A DNA stretch of 64,000 nucleotides from Talinum fruticosum (taxonomy: Eukaryota; Streptophyta; Magnoliopsida; Caryophyllales; Talinaceae), in assembly GCA_021018815.1 (NCBI GenBank), contig JAITYX010000003.1, positions 5,938,501 through 6,002,500 of the forward strand. The letters run 5' to 3'. The notes below the pieces were generated by a model that saw only the letters and a list, made by a program, of their open reading frames with translations, was not told the origin of the DNA and ran no database searches. The position numbers and the translations under genes were made by a program. Positions 57,528 to 64,000 of this stretch are shown one piece after another. Within the stretch, counting starts at the first letter, position 1, and each line of letters begins with the position of its first letter.

Positions 57528-58105
57528 CAACCTTCTGGTTGTTATTGAAATCTGGGGTGGAAACAATCGTTAGAACCAAATTTGTTGTTTACTCGGATTT
57601 GGAAACAAACAACCCGAGCACGGTGTCCGAGCCATGTCTAGAAATGGTTAATTTTTGTGTACTAGTTTTTAACAGCTAGAAGCCGGTTGCTTTTGCTTTT
57701 CAAAAATAGATTAAGCTTGTTTAATCAACCTACAAAATCAAATCAAAGTGATACTCAAAATATAAAAATAATTTGGTCCAGAATTAGGCAAAGATAATAA
57801 TTAATTCAAAGTAATTAAATATGTAATTATCTTTAGCTTTGAAGAATGGAATTTTCTAAGTCTAATATTCATTAGCTTCAAATTCCATCTTGAGTCAATC
57901 CTTAAAATGATCAAGTTAGAAATAATAAAACATCAGAATGCATAAACTTGCTCAAGTAAATAATTCTCTCTAAATAAACTGACTTAGAATGTGGAATTAA
58001 CACATTAATTCATTTTCGCTTGAAACATGAAGTTAGTGCTCGGAATAAAAGTGTTAGAGAAATTATTTACTTATGCCATTGTTCTAAGTGATGTCTAGTG
58101 GTTTC
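57528..58105 (-). repeat. Diverged SIRE-type solo LTR, second segment
   Basis: Continues the LTR after element 3 (CAACC here, CAACT at 46915-46919). 'aacctacaaaatcaaatc' and 'tactcaaaatataaaaataatttggtcca' match the family. The far end is unclear; about 58105 is my best estimate. No PPT or internal region follows, so this is a solo LTR in Athila-like debris. Confidence 0.65.
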
Positions 58106-59152
58106 GACCCCTTGAATTATAACTTTGAGGGTAGGGCCTGTTTTGGGGTCCTAAGTTGAAGTTGTAAACGGAATTGGCTTGCTCAAGGATAAGATTTTGA
58201 CATTGAGTACTCGTATGCCCATGTATATGTACCACATATATCACATAGAACTGCAGCCCCAAATGATGAACTAGAAGAACCTACTTCGGAGGAGATTGTG
58301 GCCATCTTTTCCATATTTGACAATAGTGTATCTAGCTTGATTGATAAATAAGGCTACAGCGTCAACTTCATACTTCCCTCCTATCTAGGGTATTGTGCTT
58401 TCACTACCCTAATGGTAAATGTTAACAAGTGCTCTCAATAAGAGCTTTTCCCTCATTTTCCCCTTAGCCGTAAGAGGACCTCCTGCAGCTACGTCTATAG
58501 AAATCTTAATCTAAGGAGGTAAACCATTGTAGAAGGTTTGCAAGAGCTTCCATCTTGGAATACCATGGTGAGGACATTTTTCCGGAGATCCTTGTAATGC
58601 TCCCAAGCATCATAAAGTGACTATCCATCCTCTAAACAAAAAATGGAGATGGTGCTTTGTAGTTTGGTTATCTTGCTAGGGGCAAAAGAACTTGGCCATG
58701 AAGGCTTTTGACAGAGCTTCCCAAGTGGCATATTTGTTAGGATTTTCATTCAGCAACCAATCTTTGGTTCTATCCTTTAGTGAGAACGAAAAAGCTTTAG
58801 ACGGATGGCTTCATTGGTGAAATTGCTCATCTTGATAGTGCAACACTTTTCCAGGAAAGAGTTGATTTTTTAGATGGCGTTTTTAGCGAGAAGTCCTCCA
58901 AATTCCTCTTGTCGCATAAAGTTTATAAGCGATATCCTCAGCTCAAAATCTTCAAGCATCCATAGTCGGCCCAACGATGGTCAAGAATTCCCCAGATGCA
59001 CTAGGGATGGCATAGTTTCCTAGTGGCCTTGGTTGTGGGGCTTCTTCCACCATACATACCTTTCTCCTCCGCCGTTTTACTACTTCTTTGGTTGCTCTTG
59101 CTGTTACTTTGATTTCGGGTTGAATAGGAAAAGTTGTCTATCTTATCGACTT
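58106..59152 (-). pseudogene. Athila-like gag remnant
   Basis: Minus-strand sequence parallel to 35800-36200 of the complete Athila element. The block 58510-58800, with 'ccattgtagaaggtttgcaagagcttcc' and 'ccaagtggcatatttgtta' (complement), fits the gag words around the FYNGL-type and KFFP-type motifs. No frame is open for long. It ends at element 4. May belong with the remnant at 44205-46194. Confidence 0.5.
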
Positions 59153-60758
59153 TGAAGGTTTGCTCGGGAGAGACTCGAATCACCCTAGAGAGGGGAGTGA
59201 ATAGGGTGGTGGAAGATTTTTCGAAAGTCAAAGACTTTTTGATCAAGGCACGGACACAAGCGGATTCTCGAGTCTAAAATGGGGTCGAAAAGTATGTACT
59301 CGTAATTACAAGAAAGAGTAAAGAAGCGAGATAAAGCTGAAACTTGAATCTATCTCGAGTCTAGAATGTACTTACAAAGTTAAAACACAGAAAGTACGTG
59401 GAAACCCTCCCGGGGCAGAAAACCACGGACCGTGCTAATCCAAGCACGAAGTCAAATCCGCTAATTTAAGTCCACAAAATACCGTAGATTGATCGAACCC
59501 GAGTTGCTCCCTTATACAACTCTTTACAAGTTTTTCCTAGACTCGAAATTCCCTTATCTCGATCTAGTACTTCCTAGCTGAGATAACCCTTACAACTAGG
59601 GACAACCGAGCTGAGTTAACCCTTACAGCTCAATCAAGGGACCTTACTTAGACAAGTAAGAAAGAGAGTGTTTGTAACTAAGTACAAGACCTTACAACTC
59701 GAATATAATGAGTTACAGAGTGGGAGTTGTAAGTAGAAGATTAAGAATGTATACAACGACTTTGCTCAAGTATATGTATTAACAATAGGTTCGGCAATCT
59801 TCAAGTCTTGAAAGTTGGCTTCTATTTATAGATGACCAAGCAGCATAGCCGTTGAGTCCATCTTCCGACCGAGAGTCCTTTGTGACCGTTGTTAAGGACT
59901 TTTGAGTCACTCAAAAAGTATCCGTTGAGATATGAACGTTGGACAACGGTTCTTAACTCCTTTGGAAGTCCCAAAACCACTCGGCGGTGTCTTGAAGGAT
60001 AAGGTGGAAACCACCGTTAAGCTTGGCGTTTCGCTTTCCAGATTTGGAAACAGACAGCCCCGACACAATCTTCCGGGCTAGGTCGGAGAATGGGAAAAGC
60101 CATGTCTCGCTGGTGATTTGACGTTTTGAAGCTCGGTTACTTTTGTATTTCAAAAAGTATATCCTCGTTTGAATAACCTACAAAAGTAAATCAAATTAGT
60201 TCTCAAAGTATAAAATACTTTGGTCCAAGATTAGACACAGATAATAATATAATTAAGATAATTAAGTGACTAATTATCTAAGTCGGAAAAGGAATGGAAC
60301 TTTCCGAGTCTAATATCCATGAAACTCAAAATTCCATCTTAGTTAGTCTAGGCGAGAATCAAGTTACATAAGAAATAACAGAGTGAAATAAACTTGATCT
60401 AGACTAAGCATGGTTCGGACTAGAAGTGCCGACTATAACAGTAATAACACATGTAGTATGAAGTCGGATCCGAGTGCGGTTATGCGAATACTAGTCATTT
60501 GAACATGCGATAATTCTAAGTGATGAGAGACTCGGAACCGGGTGTACGATAGTAAGTTCGGATATGCTTTTGAGTCTCACGAGACAAGTAGGAATACATG
60601 AAATAAATGCTATATCACCGAGAGGAAATACTATATCACTCAGAAAAGTTTCTAAGGTACAGAGAATGACTTGGAATCAAAACTCTATAAGTGAGAAAGC
60701 CTTATACCCGATTCCTTTGGTAGAACTCGAATTGTGCGGAGTAAGGTCCGAGTCTTCA
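59153..60758 (-). repeat. Element 4, 3' LTR
   Basis: 1,606 bases, TGAAGG to CTTCA. Hairpin at 59181-59206, where the loop has two extra bases (AGAGAGGGGAGTG). TATA box at 59822-59831. Confidence 0.93.
59822..59831 (-). promoter_or_regulatory. Element 4, 3' LTR TATA box
   Basis: CTATAAATAG on the minus strand, in the family position. Being in the 3' LTR it would drive transcription out of the element into 59152 and below. Confidence 0.55.
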
Positions 60759-60771
60759 ATCTCCCCTTTTT
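60759..60771 (-). other. Element 4 polypurine tract
   Basis: AAAAAGGGGAGAT on the minus strand, beside the LTR. Confidence 0.9.
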
Positions 60772-61215
60772 GATGAAAGGCATTCCATACTTAGGCAGAA
60801 AGTTTATTAGTGATATGGATCTGTTTTTGTATACTTGCGTAGAAAATAAGACAAGTAAAGTAAGCTTAAAGTATCAAATCATAAAGGATAGATACTCAGC
60901 AATGAAACAATGCTAACTCAAAAAAGGTTGCAATAAACAATAAACGCAGAGAATTTGAAGAGAATGCATTAATTCATTGAAGTTAAAGAAAGTACATACA
61001 GAGATAGGGATGGAGAAACTCCCCTAAACAAGACAACAAATTTTTCTATATATATTCTCCCCTTGCCTTTCAAAGAAAAACAAAAAAATGGGAAGAATAC
61101 AGCAGGTAGTACATATTTGATGTCCGGACAAAAAAAAAAGTAAAAGAGAATAGAATGTCGGGAAGAAGAAGAATCTGCAGACTTTGGAATTGTGACACGA
61201 GTGCATGGTGTTTGC
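60772..61215. other. Element 4 stretch between 3' ORF and PPT
   Basis: About 440 bases. A T-rich minus-strand frame gives a hydrophobic 60-residue peptide; probably untranslated. Confidence 0.45.
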
Positions 61216-62842
61216 CTAAGAAGGAGAGGGGTTGTCCGAGTGGAAGAGGAAGGGCGAGAGGTACGCCGGCGCTGGTAGGATCTTGACGATGTGCTTGAGC
61301 GCGGCGGAGGGAGGACAGGGATTCGCTGTCAAGGGCTCAGCTCCGAGTGGTTGACCAACAACAAGAGGATCTAGAGGTTCCTCCCTGTGGACCTCGGTAG
61401 CTTGAGGGTCCGCTCGGTCCGACCCGAGTGCGGTTGTTTCTTGTGCAGCAAGGTCTCATCGACCCACTCGCACCGCCGTCCGAGCCGAGTACTTCCAGTT
61501 GAGCCGTAGGAGCAGCTTTACCCTCGCTTGTCCCTCCTTCTTCTTCTTTGTGTTGCTCCCCTTGCGTAGGAGGAGCTACCTCAGCCGTAGGCTCCTCGGC
61601 TTCTGCGTCTTCCCGGTCTTCTTCTCCGTCCTCCCCACTATCTCGAGGAGGAGGTCTCGGGCTCGAGGACGCTTCGGATGAGTCTAAGTCGCCATGGTCC
61701 CGAGCTGCCTTGGACCTTCTTTCTTGGAGGAGCTCGAATAGCTCCTTTTTCTCCTTCACCAAGGCCTTCATCTCAAGGAGCACTTCTTGCTGCTCTCCGA
61801 TCCGAGATTGGGCGGTCTTTTGGTTGATGGCCATAGACCGATAGACAATCTTGAATGACCAGAGCATGTCCCCGAATTCAAAGGACACAGAGTTGATTTT
61901 GTCCAAGAAAGCGGAGGACAAAATGGAGGAGAGAGACTTAGAGACACCCGAGGTGGAAGCATCACCAGGTGGGGTAGGGAGAGAGAGAGGGCTTTTTTCC
62001 GAGTCCGACGCGAAGAAGGTGGCCTCAGCTGTGAGCTGCGTACCCGGATACCGAGCTCGGTCTCCCGGTACTCGTACCCCTAAAGTTCCTTTTTGCCGAC
62101 CACAACGGCAGCCTTAGAGATAGCGTTTGGATCTGTGGGGAGAGGAACTTTGAATTGTTTAAATACAAGGGTGAGAAGAGCACCGAAAGGAAGAGGGGTG
62201 TTCTTCTTATTTTGGAGTTGAGCTGGCACAGCTGCCATCCGCTCAATGATGGAGGGGAAGAGGTCTACTTCGTAGCCCTCAAGAATGTCAAAAAGAGCAC
62301 TTAAATGCTTAGAGTTGGGGTTCTCCTTGCTGGAATGCTGAGAGAAAAAGGTTCTCATCGGTAGAAAGCACGTAAGGCGTGCTTCGACTTCAACCGAGTC
62401 ACCGAAAAATTTTTACGTGACTCAGGAAAGTCTTTTGCGTATTTTTCAAAGAAGTCGTCGGCGACTTTAGTGAAAGGCATAGGGTTCTTGTTCAAGAAAA
62501 GAGAGAAGACCTTGAACAAGCAATGGAGAAGGGAGGTGTTTATGCGAACAATGACGTTCGGAACCCCGGAGGTTAGAACACCTTCGAGCTTGTCGGATGA
62601 GTGTAGAACTCAAAGACGAGTTCGAGATAAATGAACTCACCGAAACAAAGAAAATTATAAACATCGGTGGTTTGGATGTGTGGCAACCACGAGAATTTTG
62701 TGGTTGGAAAGAACTTGTCTTTTAGCGCAAGATGTCTGGGTGACAACAGGTTTAGAGGATGAAGAGCCTTCTTTTTGTGCGTGGCTTCTTCGAGGAAGAG
62801 CCAAGAAAGTCGGGATTATTACCTCTCTTAGGAATTTTGAAG
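61216..62842 (-). pseudogene. Element 4 extra 3' ORF (SIRE env-like region)
   Basis: The best preserved copy towards its C-terminus. The N-terminal word PKRGNNPDFLGSSS starts at 62839 but the expected ATG at 62842 is ATT. A conserved segment reads MAAVPAQLQNKKNTPLPFGA and LLTLVFKQFKVPLPTDPNA (62230-62110). After a frame change the last part reads MSSAFLDKINSVSFEFGDML, a coiled-coil-like IGEQQEVLLEMKALVKEKKE, then an acidic Glu/Pro-rich stretch (61620-61520). It ends ALKHIVKILPAPAY...DNPSPS with TAG at 61216 in another frame. A structural or env-like role is only inferred from position. Confidence 0.65.
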
Positions 62843-63059
62843 GAGAAAAGAGGGAAGTGAAACTTTAAGAGAGAGTAGAAGAGAGTAGGTTGATGAGAGT
62901 GAAAGAAAAAGAGTAGAAGAAAGAGTTGAGAGCAGTCGAGCTTACTTGAGATGAGCTTCACGTCGCTTAAAAATGTCCGAAGTCACCGTAGATGTAGAGA
63001 GCTTGCGCGAGAAGTTTCGGTTTTGAGAGAGAGAGTAAATGAAATGTAAAGTAGCGAGA

Positions 63060-63488
63060 CGAAGGTGAATAGGCGCTATTTATAGAAAAAATGAACGTCC
63101 TTCCCTGCAACACTATTTATATATCCGTTCGACTCAGCTCTTTCATCGGTCGCCTCGGACCGGTGTGACGGTTCTCTTCTCAACGGTTAAAATTCTAGCA
63201 GTTTGACTTCCAACGGCTAGAAGTCTTATCATAGCGAGCGAGAGAGAGAAAAGATTTTGAAAATAAAATCTAAAATTCTCCACTTATCTAGAGATGATTC
63301 CGGAGATTTGATGTCCACATTTCTCAACGTTTGAGTTTGACTCGGATAAGTTTTCTTAGTGACTCGTAAATAAAAAAATAACTATCAGCTCAGTATCACA
63401 AAATCAACCGAGCAAATGGTTATTAATGATTTGAACGCACACAACACATAATCATACAATGAAAATTTTTACATAAGAAAGCACATAA
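63060..63488. other. Element 4 spacer between pol and 3' ORF
   Basis: About 430 bases without a credible frame, equivalent to the spacers in elements 1 and 2. Confidence 0.5.
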
Positions 63489-64000
63489 TTATGCATTTAA
63501 CATTCCAAGCTCATTCCTAATAAAACAAAACCGATCCTCACCAAGAGGCTTAGTAAAGATATCAGCTAATTGAAGATTAGTAGGAATGAATTCAAGTTCG
63601 ATATTAACTTTCTCAAAATGATCTCTTAAGAAATGATACTCGACCTTAATGTGTTTTGTTTTCGAGTGTTGAATTGGATTTTTGGTGATGCTGATTGCAC
63701 TTTGATTATCACACTTGATTGGAACCGATTTGAAAGCAAGTCCAAGATCTTTCAAGTGTTGCTTTATCCATAAAATCTGTGCACAGACATGCTCCTCGCT
63801 GCAATATACTCAGCTTCAGCAGTTGATAGAGCCACCGAGTTTTGCTTCTTTGAGTTCCAAGATATTAAGGATTGACCAAGAAATTGGCATGCTCCTGAAG
63901 TGCTCTTTCTATCAACTTTGTATCTAGCGTAATCCGCATCCGAGTATCCAAGTGAGAGTCGGTTCTAAGTCTCTTGAGTACCAGAGACCTAAGTTCCGAG
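63489..64000 (-). pseudogene. Element 4 RNase H, end of pol (partial)
   Basis: An open frame of 88 codons ends LGMLNA with TAA at 63489. It contains CDNQSAISITKNPIQHSKTK, HFEKVNIELEFIPTNLQLAD and IFTKPLGEDRF, the standard copia C-terminus. Upstream, 63760-64000 is homologous (WIKQHLKDLG, then the STAEAEY-type region) but frameshifted near 63780. Confidence 0.85.

Larger units (their letters stand above)
59153..64000 (-). mobile_element. SIRE-type copia element 4, partial (runs off the window)
   Basis: Minus-strand element whose 3' LTR (59153-60758), PPT, 3' ORF and RNase H end are in the window; the rest lies beyond 64000. The five bases before it are GACTT (59148-59152); the partner copy is outside. 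Sequence is close to elements 1 and 2 in layout, with fewer broken words in the 3' ORF and RNase H. Confidence 0.93.

Noticed and set aside
58090..58110. Target duplication for the diverged solo LTR at 46195
   Set aside because: GACGG before and GACCC after agree at three bases only and the LTR end is unclear, so I did not claim it.
1..64000. tRNA or rRNA genes
   Set aside because: Only tRNA 3'-end complements at primer sites were found; no cloverleaf-sized match and no rRNA-like block was seen.

Overview
This window is repeat-dominated plant nuclear DNA. Nearly every recognisable segment belongs to an LTR retrotransposon, and I found no convincing host gene, tRNA, rRNA or CRISPR array. The coding families are a Ty1/copia lineage of SIRE/Maximus type (initiator-Met-tRNA primer site, UBN2-type gag, PR-IN-RT-RH order, an extra ORF between pol and the 3' LTR) and a Ty3/gypsy lineage of Athila type (Asp-tRNA primer site, Athila-like gag and pol). 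This points to an angiosperm with a retrotransposon-rich genome; the species cannot be named from the sequence.

Layout. 1-4470 is an imperfect inverted repeat with arms of about 2.2 kb, whose outer parts resemble the Athila LTR seen later. A TTA microsatellite (4841-4892) leads into a long TGTAACACC...GGTCTTACA sequence (4893-41474), probably an old solo LTR of a gypsy chromovirus. That sequence is split by two SIRE insertions: a solo LTR (5546-7130, duplication ACATC) and SIRE element 1 (8336-40353, duplication CATTC). Element 1 is itself split twice: SIRE element 2 lies in its RT/RNase H region (13202-23996, duplication TATAA), and an Athila element lies in its 5' LTR (27605-38980, duplication GAACT/GTAACT). 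Removing the insertions in order restores continuous older sequence at each step.

41475-46194 holds older debris: a probable Tat/Ogre-type LTR on the minus strand and Athila-like LTR and 3' non-coding sequence. A diverged SIRE-type solo LTR (46195-46919 plus 57528-about 58105) is interrupted by SIRE element 3 (46920-57527, plus strand, old, many stops). An Athila-like gag remnant (58106-59152) is followed by SIRE element 4 (59153 to beyond the window, minus strand).

Function. Element 2 is structurally complete (LTRs, PBS, gag, PR, IN, RT, RH, extra 3' ORF, PPT) but its reading frame is broken at many points. Element 1 has lost its integrase through a deletion of about 1 kb between short direct repeats, so it could only move with proteins supplied in trans. 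The Athila element has gag, PR, RT, RH and IN and no recognisable env. A large share of frame breaks and LTR-to-LTR differences fall at one sequence context (CTG, CCG or CTCTG read as CTCG, and the complement). This looks like a systematic consensus error or an unusual mutational process, so 'pseudogene' calls here are provisional.
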